DNA of 64,000 nt from Duganella margarita (GCF_009857535.1 NZ_WWCS01000004.1:248001-312000); one strand, 5' to 3'. Positions 18,052 to 27,197 are shown, counted from the first letter of the stretch. Made by a program: numbers and translations. Notes: generated by a model not told the origin, from the letters alone.

Positions 18052-18561
18052 ATGACATCCATAATCTCCCTGTTGATCATCCTCGCCACGGGGCTGGTGG
18101 TCTACGCCATCATCAAGAGCAATCCGGTCAAGCCGCAGCCGTTGCCGCTGCCGTCCGGCGTGCCGTATGAGCCCGCGCTGCCGGATAGCGCGCCGGCGCT
18201 GCACTGGTCCGACGGCGGCCGCTTCATGGTGGAGCTGATGAACGAGTCGCGCTATCAGCCAACGCTGCAAGCGCTGGCCGGCGCGCATGGCGACAGCGCT
18301 GCCGCCGCACCGTATGTAGCGACGCTGATGCCGGACGATCGCAACGCCTACGAGAACGAAGCGGTGGCAGTGTTTATCGAAGGCCGCATGGTCGGCTATC
18401 TGTCGCAGAAGGCGTCGATCAGGTTCCGCGAACTGCTGCGCAAGAAGGAAGCCGCCGGCCAGTTGAGCACCGTCGATGCGCAGGTGCGCGGCGGCGCGCT
18501 GTGGCAGGGCAAGCGCCTGCAGTACATCGTGGTGCTGGACGTGGAGCCGCTGGAGAAATGA
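18052..18561 (+). CDS. Membrane-anchored small protein with HIRAN-like domain
   Basis: A 169-aa protein with one N-terminal transmembrane helix (residues about 5-22) and a proline-rich linker. In its C-terminal half, YENEAVAVFIEGRMVGYLS followed by a helix with LLRKKEA resembles the HIRAN fold (NA-V.I.G..VGYL). HIRAN domains occur in nucleic-acid enzymes and also as stand-alone bacterial proteins of unknown role; a membrane-tethered version is unusual. Its stop codon overlaps the start of the next gene (ATGA), so the two are translationally coupled. The domain call rests on pattern memory only. Confidence 0.7.
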   Translation: MTSIISLLIILATGLVVYAIIKSNPVKPQPLPLPSGVPYEPALPDSAPALHWSDGGRFMVELMNESRYQPTLQALAGAHGDSAAAAPYVATLMPDDRNAYENEAVAVFIEGRMVGYLSQKASIRFRELLRKKEAAGQLSTVDAQVRGGALWQGKRLQYIVVLDVEPLEK

Positions 18562-18938
18562 ACAGGCTTGCGGCCGCGTTGATGGTGTTCGCTGCGCCGG
18601 CGCTGGCCGCCGAGCCGCTGGCGATCCACTACAACGAACGGCCGCCGTATCACTACACCATGGGCGGCATGGCGCAAGGCGAAGGCATCGACAAGCTGCT
18701 GGTTGCGCTGCGGGCCGCGAACATCCCCTACCAGCTGCGCAGCACCCCGGCCAAGCAGCAGCTGATCCTGTTGAAAGCGAATTTGCAGCCAGCCTGCATG
18801 CTGGCCTGGGTCGGCCTGCCGGGCCGCGAACGCGCCGGCAAACTCTCCGAGATAGTCTATGACGACCGCCGCCTGTGGTGCACGCAGGCGACGCCGGATG
18901 ACGTGATGCAGCGCCTGAACAAAGCGCTGCGAAAGTAA
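18558..18938 (+). CDS. Short periplasmic binding-protein-like product (SBP_bac_3, internally shortened)
   Basis: A 126-aa protein with a signal peptide (MNRLAAALMVFAAPALAA) and the beginning of a family 3 solute-binding protein: IHYNERPPYHY, GIDKLLVALRAANIPYQLRSTP, then LKANLQPACMLAWVG. Full-length relatives have about 240 residues. Here the first lobe passes directly into what looks like the usual C-terminal end (RRLWCTQATPDDVMQRLNKAL). The second lobe is therefore missing, either by an old internal deletion or as a reduced family. It overlaps the preceding gene by 4 nt. Confidence 0.65.
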   Translation: MNRLAAALMVFAAPALAAEPLAIHYNERPPYHYTMGGMAQGEGIDKLLVALRAANIPYQLRSTPAKQQLILLKANLQPACMLAWVGLPGRERAGKLSEIVYDDRRLWCTQATPDDVMQRLNKALRK

Positions 18939-18939
18939 C

Positions 18940-19659
18940 TTACTTCTTGGTGAAGACCAGATCCCATACGCCATGGCCCAGCTTCAGGCCGCGGTTTTCA
19001 AACTTGGTCAGCGGACGATACGCCGGCTGCGGGGCATAGCCTTCAGCGGTATTCTGCAAGCCTTCTTCCGCACTCAGTACTTCCAGCATCTGCACCGCGT
19101 AGTCTTCCCAGTCGGTGGCCAGATGGAGATAGCCGCCCACTTCCAGCTTCTGCACCAGATGCTTGACGAACGGCGACTGGATCAGGCGGCGCTTGTTGTG
19201 GCGCGCCTTGTGCCACGGGTCCGGGAAGTAGATATGCACGCCGTGCAGCGAACCATCCGGAATCATGAAGTTCAACACTTCCACCGCATCGTGCTGGATG
19301 GCTTTCAGGTTGGTCAGATTCTGCTCGCCGATCAGCTTCAGCAAACTGCCCACGCCCGGCGTGTGCACTTCCACGCCGATGAAGTCCTTCTCCGGCATTA
19401 CGCCGGCGATGTGCGCCGTGGTGCCGCCCATGCCAAAGCCGATCTCCAGCACCACCGGCGCCTTGCGGCCAAAGGCCTGCTCGTAATCCAGCGGCGCTTT
19501 CTCGTACGGGATCAGGAACTGCGGCCCAAGTTCTTCCAGCGAGCGCGCCTGCGCGGTCGACAGGCGGCCGGCACGCGTGACGAAACTGCGGATGCGGTGT
19601 TCGGTCGGGTCGTACAGCATGGCGCGCGCTGGGGCGTCTTTAGGCGTATCGGAAGACAT
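18940..19659 (-). CDS. trmB: tRNA (guanine-N7-)-methyltransferase TrmB
   Basis: A 239-aa SAM-dependent enzyme that makes m7G46 in tRNA. The SAM motif is [10 protein letters not shown], and [16 protein letters not shown] is the family's catalytic signature. The C-terminal LATDWEDYA block is also typical. The ATG at 19659 was preferred to an upstream TTG. It is convergent with the small gene ending at 18938, leaving 1 nt between stop codons, and divergent from the GH1 gene. Confidence 0.96.
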   Translation of the reverse strand: MSSDTPKDAPARAMLYDPTEHRIRSFVTRAGRLSTAQARSLEELGPQFLIPYEKAPLDYEQAFGRKAPVVLEIGFGMGGTTAHIAGVMPEKDFIGVEVHTPGVGSLLKLIGEQNLTNLKAIQHDAVEVLNFMIPDGSLHGVHIYFPDPWHKARHNKRRLIQSPFVKHLVQKLEVGGYLHLATDWEDYAVQMLEVLSAEEGLQNTAEGYAPQPAYRPLTKFENRGLKLGHGVWDLVFTKK

Positions 19660-19728
19660 GGTCGGATTCAGCAAAAATTTAGTGAGGCGGCATTATATCA
19701 GGCTTGCCTGCGCGCTTTTTCAAATCGA

Positions 19729-19757
19729 TTGACACTCACATGCAGTTGAGGTCTAAT
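19729..19757 (+). promoter_or_regulatory. Sigma-70-type promoter of the beta-glucosidase gene
   Basis: TTGACA at 19729-19734 and TCTAAT at 19752-19757 are 17 bp apart, close to consensus. Transcription would start near 19764, just before the operator at 19772, so a bound repressor would sit at the start site. Confidence 0.65.
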
Positions 19758-19771
19758 CATCATCTGAGGCG

Positions 19772-19785
19772 TGAAATCGTTTTCA
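19772..19785. promoter_or_regulatory. LacI-family-like operator of the beta-glucosidase gene
   Basis: TGAAATCGTTTTCA is a palindrome (one mismatched pair) centred on CG. Its 12-bp core GAAATCGTTTTC is identical to the third operator in front of the TonB receptor/halogenase pair at 31724-31735, which suggests one shared repressor. It lies 58 nt before the GH1 start codon. Confidence 0.7.
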
Positions 19786-19842
19786 AACGTAGTTATGTCC
19801 TCCCCTCCGCACCCGTTAATCCTATTAAAACGATAAAGACAC

Positions 19843-21180
19843 ATGACCGATTTCACGCAATTCCCACCTTCGTTTACCTGGGGCGTTGCCACCAGTGCTT
19901 TCCAGATTGAAGGCGGCGCGACCGCCGACGGCAAAGGCCCGTCGATCTGGGATACCTTCAGCCACACGCCGGGCAAAGTCATCGACGGCACCAACGGCGA
20001 CGTCGCCTGCGACCACTACAACCGCTACCCGGAAGACGTGGCCATCATGGCCAGCCTGGGCGTGGACGCCTACCGCTTCTCGATGGCCTGGGCGCGCGTG
20101 CAGCCGCAGGGCAAAGGCGCGTGGAACGAAGCCGGCTGGGATTTCTACGACCGCCTGCTGAAGGAACTGGAAAGCAAAAATATCGCCGCCCACATCACGC
20201 TGTACCACTGGGATTTGCCGCAAGGCCTGCAGGACGAAGGGGGCTGGCTCAATCGCGACACCGCGTACCACTTCGCCGAATACGCGGCGGAAGTGGCGCG
20301 CCGCTTCGGCAATCGGGTGAAAACGATTGCAACGCACAATGAGCCATGGTGCACGGCCAACCTGGGCTACGGCAACGCGCAATTCGCGCCGGGCGTGGCG
20401 GACCTGAAGCAATCGATCCAGGTCTCGCACCATCTGGTGCTGTCGCACGGCCTGGCGATGACCGCCATGCGCAAGGTCGGCAGCTCGGCCCAGCTGGGTA
20501 TTGTGCTGAACCAGTGGACCGCCGATCCGGCCACTGACAGCGACGCCGACAAGGCCGCCGCCGAATTTGAATATTCGCGCTCGGTCGAATGGTTCATGGA
20601 CCCGATCTTCAAGGGCAAGTACCCGGAACTGGCGCTCAAGGTCCACGGCGACAACGCGCCGGAAGTGCAGGACGGCGACCTGGAAGCCGCACACCAGAAG
20701 ATCGACTTCCTCGGCGTGAACTACTACTTCCGCGCCTTCTGCTCGACCGAAACGCCGCCGCGCCAGCCGGAGTGCAAACTGGGCAAGACCGACATGGGCT
20801 GGGAAATCTACCCGGACGGCCTGACCGAACTGCTGCTCAAGCTGAACGCCGATTACGACCTGCCGCCGATCTACATCACCGAAAACGGCATGGCAAATCC
20901 GGACACCATCGTCAACGGCGAAGTGCCGGACGAAGCGCGCATCGATTTCGTCCAGCGCCACCTGAAGGCCCTGAACGACGCCCGCCTGCAAGGCGTGAAC
21001 ATCCAGGGCTACTTCCTGTGGTCGCTGCTGGACAACTTTGAATGGAACTCCGGCTACGCCAAGCGTTTCGGCATCGTCCACGTCGACTACGAAACCCAGA
21101 AGCGCACGCCGAAGCACAGCGCGCTGTGGTATCGCGATTACCTGGTCCAACAGCGCGCAGAGAAACAGCACGCTGCCTGA
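19843..21180 (+). CDS. Family GH1 beta-glucosidase
   Basis: A 445-aa cytoplasmic retaining glycosidase of normal GH1 length, without signal peptide. The N-terminal family signature is FTWGVATSAFQIEG. The acid/base Glu167 sits in ATHNEPWC and the nucleophile Glu347 in IYITENGM. LYHWDLPQGLQ at 120-130 is the conserved sugar-binding strand, and WSLLDNFEW lies near the C-terminus. It hydrolyses cellobiose and/or aryl-beta-glucosides such as salicin. It has a good promoter with an operator at its start site. An MFS permease gene follows after 117 nt, so import and cleavage are probably coupled. Confidence 0.95.
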   Translation: MTDFTQFPPSFTWGVATSAFQIEGGATADGKGPSIWDTFSHTPGKVIDGTNGDVACDHYNRYPEDVAIMASLGVDAYRFSMAWARVQPQGKGAWNEAGWDFYDRLLKELESKNIAAHITLYHWDLPQGLQDEGGWLNRDTAYHFAEYAAEVARRFGNRVKTIATHNEPWCTANLGYGNAQFAPGVADLKQSIQVSHHLVLSHGLAMTAMRKVGSSAQLGIVLNQWTADPATDSDADKAAAEFEYSRSVEWFMDPIFKGKYPELALKVHGDNAPEVQDGDLEAAHQKIDFLGVNYYFRAFCSTETPPRQPECKLGKTDMGWEIYPDGLTELLLKLNADYDLPPIYITENGMANPDTIVNGEVPDEARIDFVQRHLKALNDARLQGVNIQGYFLWSLLDNFEWNSGYAKRFGIVHVDYETQKRTPKHSALWYRDYLVQQRAEKQHAA

Positions 21181-21200
21181 GCAACGCAACCGTAGTACCG

Positions 21201-21228
21201 CCGCCGGCCTCTGGCCGGCGGTTCCCGT
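21201..21228 (+). terminator. Hairpin after the beta-glucosidase gene (weak terminator or attenuator)
   Basis: The perfect 9-bp stem CCGCCGGCC/GGCCGGCGG with loop TCT is followed by TTCCCGTTTT. The T-run is interrupted, so it may only reduce read-through into the MFS gene 70 nt further on. Confidence 0.55.
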
Positions 21229-21297
21229 TTTAATGTTTTACGAAAAATGGCCGCAGAGCCAGTGCTACACTCCACCGAGAACAACGAGGACGACACT

Positions 21298-22671
21298 ATG
21301 AGCACCGCCCCTTCCGCCCTGCCGCAAGAACCGCCGGCCGCCGCCGCGCCATCGACTCCGACGCCGCCACCATCGCTGCTGCGCGCCATGTTCGCGCGCA
21401 ATACGCCGATGCTGTGGGTGCCGAGCGGCTACTTCGCCATGGCGCTGACGTATGTGATGCTGACCAGCGTCACCTCCATCATGTTCAAGAACCTGGGCAT
21501 GGACAACGGCCAGGCCGCGCAATACGCCAGCTACCTGATCCTGGCCTACACCATCAAGCCGCTGTTCGCGCCGTTCGTGGAAATGTACCGCACCAAGAAG
21601 TTCTTCGTGCTGTGCGCGCAGCTGATCGTCGGCGTCGGCTTTGCCGGCGTGGCGCTGGCGATGTCGCTGCCGGATTACATGGTCATCATGGTGTTCCTGT
21701 TCGGCATACTGTCGCTGGTTGGCGCCACCCAGGACATCGCCTCGGACGGCGTCTACGTCACCGCGCTCGATGGCAAGACCCAGTCGCTGTTCTGCGGCAT
21801 CCAGAGTCTGAGCTGGAACATCGGCCCCATCGTCGCCTCGGGCGGCATGGTGTACCTGAGCGGCTGGCTGCACACGCATTACTTCCACCACCAGGCCGGC
21901 GTGTTCGGACCGGAGTGGATCGAATCGTGGCGCGTGATCTTCTTCATCGTCGCCGGCATCACCATCCTCACCGCGCTGTGGCATATGCGCGTGATGCCGG
22001 ACGGCGCCAAGGCAGAAAATGCACCACGCTCGGCGGCCGAAGCGGCCTTCATCCTCAAGGATTCCTTCGTCACCTTCTTCCAGAAGCGCGACGTCTGGCT
22101 GATGGTGGGCTTTGCGTTTGTGTTCCGCCTCAGTATCGGCCTGCTGGAAAAGATCGGCCCCTTCTTCATGGTCGATCCGGTGGCGCAGGGCGGCCTTGGC
22201 CTGTCGAACGAGATGCTGGGCCTGATCTACGGCACCTATGGCCTGATCGCGGTGCTGGTTGGTTCGCTGCTGGGCGGGATCTTCGTGGCCCGTCGCGGTT
22301 TGCAGAACACCTTGTTCATCCTGTGCTGCGCGGTCAACATCCCCAACGTCACCTTCCTGTTGATGAGCATCTACCAGCCGGATAACCTGATGATCATCAG
22401 CGCCGGCGTGGCGGTCGAGAAGTTCTTCTACGGCTTCGGCTCGGTGGGCTTCATGATCTACCTGATGCAGCAACTGGCGCCAGGCAAATACACCACCACC
22501 CACTACGCCTTCGGCACCGGCCTGATGGGCCTCTGCATGATGGTGACCGGTGTGGTCAGCGGCCACCTGCAGCAGATGCTGGGCTATGTGCACTACTTCT
22601 GGCTGGTGATGGCGGCCACTATTCCGTCCTTCCTGGTTACGTGGTTCGCGCCGTTCCACAATAAGGAGTAA
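21298..22671 (+). CDS. MFS permease (AmpG/sugar-porter-like), probable glucoside importer
   Basis: A 457-aa membrane protein with about 12 helices. The start MSTAPSALPQE follows GAGGACG; the upstream in-frame ATG has no such signal. The first helices read GYFAMALTYVMLTSVTSI, and IKPLFAPFVEMYRTKK is the cytoplasmic loop after the second helix. GATQDIASDGVYV in the fourth-fifth helix region is typical of AmpG/PAT-like carriers. Lying next to a GH1 enzyme that lacks a signal peptide, it probably brings the disaccharide or aryl-glucoside into the cytoplasm. Its last 35 nt overlap the convergent acyltransferase gene. Confidence 0.85.
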   Translation: MSTAPSALPQEPPAAAAPSTPTPPPSLLRAMFARNTPMLWVPSGYFAMALTYVMLTSVTSIMFKNLGMDNGQAAQYASYLILAYTIKPLFAPFVEMYRTKKFFVLCAQLIVGVGFAGVALAMSLPDYMVIMVFLFGILSLVGATQDIASDGVYVTALDGKTQSLFCGIQSLSWNIGPIVASGGMVYLSGWLHTHYFHHQAGVFGPEWIESWRVIFFIVAGITILTALWHMRVMPDGAKAENAPRSAAEAAFILKDSFVTFFQKRDVWLMVGFAFVFRLSIGLLEKIGPFFMVDPVAQGGLGLSNEMLGLIYGTYGLIAVLVGSLLGGIFVARRGLQNTLFILCCAVNIPNVTFLLMSIYQPDNLMIISAGVAVEKFFYGFGSVGFMIYLMQQLAPGKYTTTHYAFGTGLMGLCMMVTGVVSGHLQQMLGYVHYFWLVMAATIPSFLVTWFAPFHNKE

Positions 22672-23692
22672 GCGGGAACCAGGCCGCGCGCAGGCGCATG
22701 AAGGGCTGCTCGACCAGTTGGTACAGCAGCCACCCGCCGCCTACGCCGGCCAGCATCACCAACGCAATACCGGGCGCCGCATGACGGTCCAGCGGCAATG
22801 CCTCCCCCACCACTTTGAACAGCGGCTTGTGCGCCAGGTAGATCGCGTACGACCACAAGGCCAGGCTCTCCGCGCCCGGCACGCGCACCCGCGCCAGCAG
22901 CGATGAAGGGCTGAGCGCCGCCAACAGCAGCAGGCTGAAACTCAACGCCAGCAGCGTAAAGCCGAACGCCGTCATGAAGAACGATTCGTCATCGAAGCGC
23001 GCCAGCAGCACGCCACCCAACACCAGTCCCGCCGCCAGCAGCAGATTGCCATGGCGTAGAATGCGTTCATACAACGGGGCGTGGTGGTTCTTCAGCAGGG
23101 CAATCGCCACGCCGGGCAGCAGTTCGTCGAAGCGCGCGAAGGTGGAATAGTACAGCTCCTGCGAAAACGGCTGCATGCCGTGCGACCAGCCGTTGATGCG
23201 GAAGGCAATGGCGCCCGCCACGGCCAGCGCCATGCCGCCCCAGATCCAGCGCGGACGGCGCAACAGCAGAAGCGCCAGCGGCAGGATCAGGTAGAACTGC
23301 TCCTCGATACACAGCGACCATGAATGGGTGAAGGTCTGGCCATATTGCAGGCCGAGGTTCTGCGTGAAGCTCAGGAAGCGCCATAGCGGCGCGGTGGCGC
23401 TGCCGCCCAGCGTCGCCGGCAGCAGGAAATACGCGGCCAGCACCACGTAGTAGTTCGGCACGGTGCGCAGCAGGCGGCGGCCGAAGAAGGTCGACAGCGG
23501 CATGCGCTGCGCCAGCAGCTGATTGCCGATCAGGTAGCCGCTCAAGACAAAGAACAGGTCCACGCCGGCCCAGCCGATGCGTCCCGCCTCGCCAAAGTCG
23601 CGGCCACCGGCCACCACGCCGTAGTGGTACATCAGCACCAGCACAATCGCTGCGGCGCGCAAGGTATCCAGCCCGTGTATCCTGCCCTTCAT
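22637..23692 (-). CDS. Membrane acyltransferase of the OatA/NodX family (acyltransferase 3)
   Basis: A 351-aa protein with about ten transmembrane helices. The start MKGRIHGLDTLRAAAI follows AAAGGA; 87 further in-frame codons upstream lack hydrophobic helices and were discarded. The family's N-terminal motif is GLDTLRAAAIVLVLMYHY with the catalytic His in the second helix region. Other conserved parts are DLFFVLSGYLIG and WSLCIEEQFYLILP. These enzymes O-acetylate or succinylate cell-surface sugars or lipids; the acceptor cannot be told. No polysaccharide-synthesis genes lie next to it. Confidence 0.9.
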   Translation of the reverse strand: MKGRIHGLDTLRAAAIVLVLMYHYGVVAGGRDFGEAGRIGWAGVDLFFVLSGYLIGNQLLAQRMPLSTFFGRRLLRTVPNYYVVLAAYFLLPATLGGSATAPLWRFLSFTQNLGLQYGQTFTHSWSLCIEEQFYLILPLALLLLRRPRWIWGGMALAVAGAIAFRINGWSHGMQPFSQELYYSTFARFDELLPGVAIALLKNHHAPLYERILRHGNLLLAAGLVLGGVLLARFDDESFFMTAFGFTLLALSFSLLLLAALSPSSLLARVRVPGAESLALWSYAIYLAHKPLFKVVGEALPLDRHAAPGIALVMLAGVGGGWLLYQLVEQPFMRLRAAWFPLTPYCGTARTT

Positions 23693-23825
23693 TGTGTTCC
23701 TTTGAGATGTGCAAAAAGGCGATTCTGCCGCCGCCGCGCGGCCTTGCGCAAGGCGTGGGACGAAAGGCCGGTTCCATGTGACGCAGCCACCCGGCAGCGC
23801 AAAACGCCCTGCTATACTCGCGCCG

Positions 23826-24983
23826 ATGACCTCCCCGCCTAACGCCAAACTCGCAACCGCGCTTGCCACGCCAAGCATCGCGCCGCCGACCGCCGCCGCG
23901 CATGGGGCGCAGCATCCGCGCTGGGCCGCCGTGCTGCAAGCGGTGGTGCTCAACGCGCTGGCGTGGGCCGCGATCAGCGCGGCCGGTGCTTATGGCGCGG
24001 CCAACGCCACCAGCTTCCTGCGGCTCTGGCAGCAATGGTGCATCGACTACCTGCCGATGCTGCTGCTCAGCGCCACGCTGTGTCTCGCGCTGCTGCGCTG
24101 GCCCACGCTGTTTGAACCATGGCGCAACATCGTCGGCTTCTTCATCGTGGTGATGGTCGTATTCCAGCCGCTGCAATGGCTGTATGTCGACTGGATACGC
24201 CATGGCGGCGACGTCGCCGGCATCAACCTGGAAAACATCTACCAGGCGCGCCTGCGCATGCGCCGTTTCAGCTGGTTCGTCACCGGCGCCACGTTCGCCA
24301 TCATCGTCGGCATCGGCAACTGGCGGCTGGCGCGCGCGCGTGAACACGCCTTGCAGCGCACCCACACGCACAACCTCGAACTGTCGCTGGCACTGGAGCA
24401 GCAGCGCATGCTGTCGCTGCGCGCGCAACTGGAGCCGCACTTCATCTTCAACGCATTGAACGCCATCAGTGCTCTGGTACGGGATGGCGACAAGGCCGTG
24501 TCACTGCAAGGCATCAGCCGCCTGAGCGACCTGCTGCGCTACGCATTGTCGGCCAGCCTGCGCGACACCGTGCGCCTCGGCGAAGAACTGCAATTCATCC
24601 ACGACTACACCGACCTGCAACGCCTGCGCTACGGCGAACGCCTGCACATCGATATCCACTGCGACGACGCCGCGCTGCACGAAGCCCAATGCCCGCCGCT
24701 GCTGCTGCAACCGCTGATCGAAAACGCGCTGCGCCACGACCTCGATGGCCACGACGGCCGCAGCGACATCCGCGTCCACATCACCCGCCACGAGTCCGAA
24801 CTGCTGATGACCGTCTCCAACCCACTGAGCGCGCAGGCGCCGGCCAACCCCGGCACCGGCCTCGGATTGAAGAACACGCGCGAGCGGCTGGGGATGTTCA
24901 ACCCAGCCGCCTCGCTGCACACCGAAACGCGCGGCGACCGCTTCTACGCCGAAATCCGCCTGCCGCTGGGAGACTGGGATTGA
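23826..24983 (+). CDS. LytS/AlgZ-type sensor histidine kinase
   Basis: A 385-aa membrane kinase with four hydrophobic segments in the first about 180 residues. The His_kinase phosphoacceptor region is LRAQLEPHFIFNALNAI, then come the N-box PLLLQPLIENALRHDL and GTGLGLKNTRERL. The start is the ATG at 23826, which removes 39 low-complexity upstream codons. It has no periplasmic sensor domain. The stop codon overlaps the TTG start of the LytTR regulator, so the two are translated together as a two-component pair. Signal and targets are not visible; no promoter sites can be tied to it. Confidence 0.9.
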   Translation: MTSPPNAKLATALATPSIAPPTAAAHGAQHPRWAAVLQAVVLNALAWAAISAAGAYGAANATSFLRLWQQWCIDYLPMLLLSATLCLALLRWPTLFEPWRNIVGFFIVVMVVFQPLQWLYVDWIRHGGDVAGINLENIYQARLRMRRFSWFVTGATFAIIVGIGNWRLARAREHALQRTHTHNLELSLALEQQRMLSLRAQLEPHFIFNALNAISALVRDGDKAVSLQGISRLSDLLRYALSASLRDTVRLGEELQFIHDYTDLQRLRYGERLHIDIHCDDAALHEAQCPPLLLQPLIENALRHDLDGHDGRSDIRVHITRHESELLMTVSNPLSAQAPANPGTGLGLKNTRERLGMFNPAASLHTETRGDRFYAEIRLPLGDWD

Positions 24984-25744
24984 TCCGCTATATCATCGTT
25001 GACGACGAAGCGCCCGGCCGCGCCAACCTGCGGCTGGCCATGCAGGCGCAAGCCGGCTGGCGGCTGCTGGCCGAATGCGACAGCGCCGCCGCCGCCCGCG
25101 AGGCCATGGCGCGCACGCCGGCCGACGTCATCTTCCTCGATATCCAGATGCCGCGCGAAAGCGGGCTGGAACTGGCGCGTGAGCTGAGCCGCCTGCCGGC
25201 GCCGCCATTGATCGTCTTCGTCACCGCCTACAACACCCACGCGGTGGACGCGTTTGAGGTCCACGCGCTGGACTACCTGCTCAAGCCCATCGACGACCGC
25301 CGGCTGGCGCAAGCCATCGAGCGCGCCAACGCCATGCTCGGGCTGCGCCAGCACGACGCCTACCGCGCCGCGCTGCAAGGCTACACCGCCGCCACCCACA
25401 CTCAGCAGATGGACAGCTTCAGCGTGCGGTCGGTGGGCAGCATTGAACAGATCCCCGTGCGCGACGTGCTGTGGCTACAGGCGGCGGGAAATTATGTGGA
25501 GTTGCATCTGGCGGCGCGCACGGTGCTGCACCGGGTGCCGCTAAGCCGCGTCGAGCAGCTGCTGCGGCCGGAGGACTTCCTGCGCGTGCACCGCACCGCC
25601 ATCGTGCGGCGCGATCAGGTGCGGCGCCTGTCGGTGGTGGGTGACGGCCGCTATCAGCTGACGCTGGCCTGCGGCGCGCAACTGGCGGTCAGCGCGCGCC
25701 ATCTCGCGGAACTGAAAACCTGTCTAGGCTTCGCCGCTCAGTGA
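24980..25744 (+). CDS. LytTR-family response regulator
   Basis: A 254-aa regulator. The receiver domain (residues about 2-115) has Asp9/Asp10 in IIVDDEAPGR, the phosphoacceptor in VIFLDIQMP, and LKPIDD with the conserved Lys. The C-terminal LytTR DNA-binding domain shows DVLWLQAAGNYVELHL and FLRVHRTAIVRRDQV. No ATG precedes the acidic pocket. The start is taken as TTG at 24980, overlapping the kinase stop (TTGA) with GGGAG upstream. This TTG/TGA overlap keeps kinase and regulator amounts linked. Confidence 0.9.
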   Translation: MIRYIIVDDEAPGRANLRLAMQAQAGWRLLAECDSAAAAREAMARTPADVIFLDIQMPRESGLELARELSRLPAPPLIVFVTAYNTHAVDAFEVHALDYLLKPIDDRRLAQAIERANAMLGLRQHDAYRAALQGYTAATHTQQMDSFSVRSVGSIEQIPVRDVLWLQAAGNYVELHLAARTVLHRVPLSRVEQLLRPEDFLRVHRTAIVRRDQVRRLSVVGDGRYQLTLACGAQLAVSARHLAELKTCLGFAAQ

Positions 25745-25957
25745 ACGCAAATCTTCCTCGCGGACGCGGCGCTCGGGGGACAGCACGCGGGCGATGACTT
25801 GCGGATTGAGTCCCATATTCTGCAGCATCTCCACCGCGCCGGGCGTGCCGATGTCGCGCTGGACCTGCAATGCCTGCCGCACGATGAAATCAAACGAATG
25901 CCAACCCGCGGTATCGGACGTCTGCGGCCGTTGGCGCCTGTCGTGTTCCGGTGTCAT
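25724..25957 (-). CDS. Small hypothetical protein (77 aa)
   Basis: A 77-aa hydrophilic protein, helix-rich in its second half (DFIVRQALQVQRDIGTPGAVE, ARVLSPERRVREEDLRSL). I recognise no family. It overlaps the end of the LytTR gene by 21 bp on the other strand. A purine-rich stretch (GGGAGGACG) lies just upstream of the ATG and codon use fits the genome, which supports a real gene. Confidence 0.55.
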   Translation of the reverse strand: MTPEHDRRQRPQTSDTAGWHSFDFIVRQALQVQRDIGTPGAVEMLQNMGLNPQVIARVLSPERRVREEDLRSLSGEA

Positions 25958-26025
25958 GATGGCGTCCTCCCCTTTGCATCCAGATAGATTAACGCAAGAT
26001 GGGGCCGCGTGCGCGTCCGGTAGCC

Positions 26026-27192
26026 TTATTCTCTGGCCGGGTCGTAGGACAACTGTGGCCGGTAGCCTTCCGGCGCGATCGAGGTATCAAACGGATAGTT
26101 AGCCAGGTTCTGCTGGTCCAGCATGCCCAGCTTGACCAGGATGGTGTGCGGCTGTTCCCTGGCGCGGCCTTCCAGCAGATTGACGGCGGCGTTGATCGCC
26201 ACCCGCGCCTGGCTGACGCCCTTGGTATCGGCCGCCGCCGAGATTTCCTTGCTGCGAATCAACTGCGCGATCTCGCCGGTGAGGTCGTACGCCACCACGC
26301 GGATTTTGTCGTTCAGCCTGGCCGCCTTGATCGGCGCCAGCGCCGCCGGTGCACAGCCGGTGCAGCCCAGAATATAGTCGAGCCGCGCGCCGTGCTTGTT
26401 GAGAATGCGGCCGGTCAGTTGCGCCTGCAACCCGCGCTCGCTGTCGCCGTAGCGGATATCCAGGATGTTGACCTCGATCGGCGCCTCCTGCGCGGCGATG
26501 CGCGTGCCATCCACCTCGCCCTTGACCCAGCCGGCGCCCATCGGTCCCGGCAGCAAGGCGATGTTGATGGTCTTCAGGCCGCGCTGCTGGGCGTCGCGGA
26601 TGGCCCAGCGCGTCGCTTCCATGCCCATGCTGCGCAGCGACGTGGTGACTTTCACCGCCAGCTCTTCGCTGCGGCTGTCGTTGGCCAGCTCCAGCACCGG
26701 AATGCCGACCGCGCGCGCCTTGGCGATCGACAGGTTGTTGGCCGTCATGCTGATCGGCGACACCACGATGGCGTCATATCTGGCGGCGATGGCCTCGTCC
26801 ATTTTCTGCAACTGGCCGTGCAGGTCGTCGTAGCCGCTGGCGGGCAGGATATCGACCGCCACGCCCAGCCGCCTGGCCTCGCTGATGACGCCGTACGCCA
26901 CGCCGGCCCAGTACGGGTCCTTCATGTGCGGGAACAGGAAGGCGATGCGCCAGTGCTTGCCGGCGCGCGCGGCTGGCGGATACACACCCGCCACCACGCG
27001 GCCGCTGGCCAGCGCATCGTCGGCGGTGCCGTTGGCCTGCACCGGGCGAAAGATGGAATTGACCGGGATCGGGGCGAACGGCTGCCCGGATTTCGGCGAC
27101 GCCTGCTGCGTCGGCCCGGCCGCGTAGCACAAGCCGGCTGTCGCCAACAGCGCGAGGGGGAGCAAGCCCAGGGGGAACAAACCTATCTTCAT
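26026..27192 (-). CDS. TorT-like periplasmic binding protein
   Basis: A 388-aa periplasmic protein with a signal peptide (residues about 5-25, ending LCYAA) and a family 1/sugar-type binding fold: HWRIAFLFPHMKDPYWAGVAYG, DAIVVSPISMTANNL, LDYILGCTGCAPAAL. The pattern, and the DPYW with its cysteine-containing CTGC, is that of TorT, the periplasmic partner of the TorS sensor kinase in TMAO sensing. No torS, torR or torCAD gene is in the window. It starts 5 nt after the stop of a second binding-protein gene, so both are in one operon. Confidence 0.8.
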   Translation of the reverse strand: MKIGLFPLGLLPLALLATAGLCYAAGPTQQASPKSGQPFAPIPVNSIFRPVQANGTADDALASGRVVAGVYPPAARAGKHWRIAFLFPHMKDPYWAGVAYGVISEARRLGVAVDILPASGYDDLHGQLQKMDEAIAARYDAIVVSPISMTANNLSIAKARAVGIPVLELANDSRSEELAVKVTTSLRSMGMEATRWAIRDAQQRGLKTINIALLPGPMGAGWVKGEVDGTRIAAQEAPIEVNILDIRYGDSERGLQAQLTGRILNKHGARLDYILGCTGCAPAALAPIKAARLNDKIRVVAYDLTGEIAQLIRSKEISAAADTKGVSQARVAINAAVNLLEGRAREQPHTILVKLGMLDQQNLANYPFDTSIAPEGYRPQLSYDPARE

Positions 27193-27197
27193 GATCG

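Noticed and set aside
19721..19732. Second operator at CAAATCGATTGA before the GH1 gene
   Set aside because: Only the inner eight bases are palindromic and it overlaps the -35 element; too weak to list as a site.
23709..23825. 39-codon upstream extension of the LytS kinase gene
   Set aside because: The extension is Arg/Pro/Ala-rich and overlaps the promoter region of the divergent acyltransferase gene; the ATG at 23826 starts a normal kinase.
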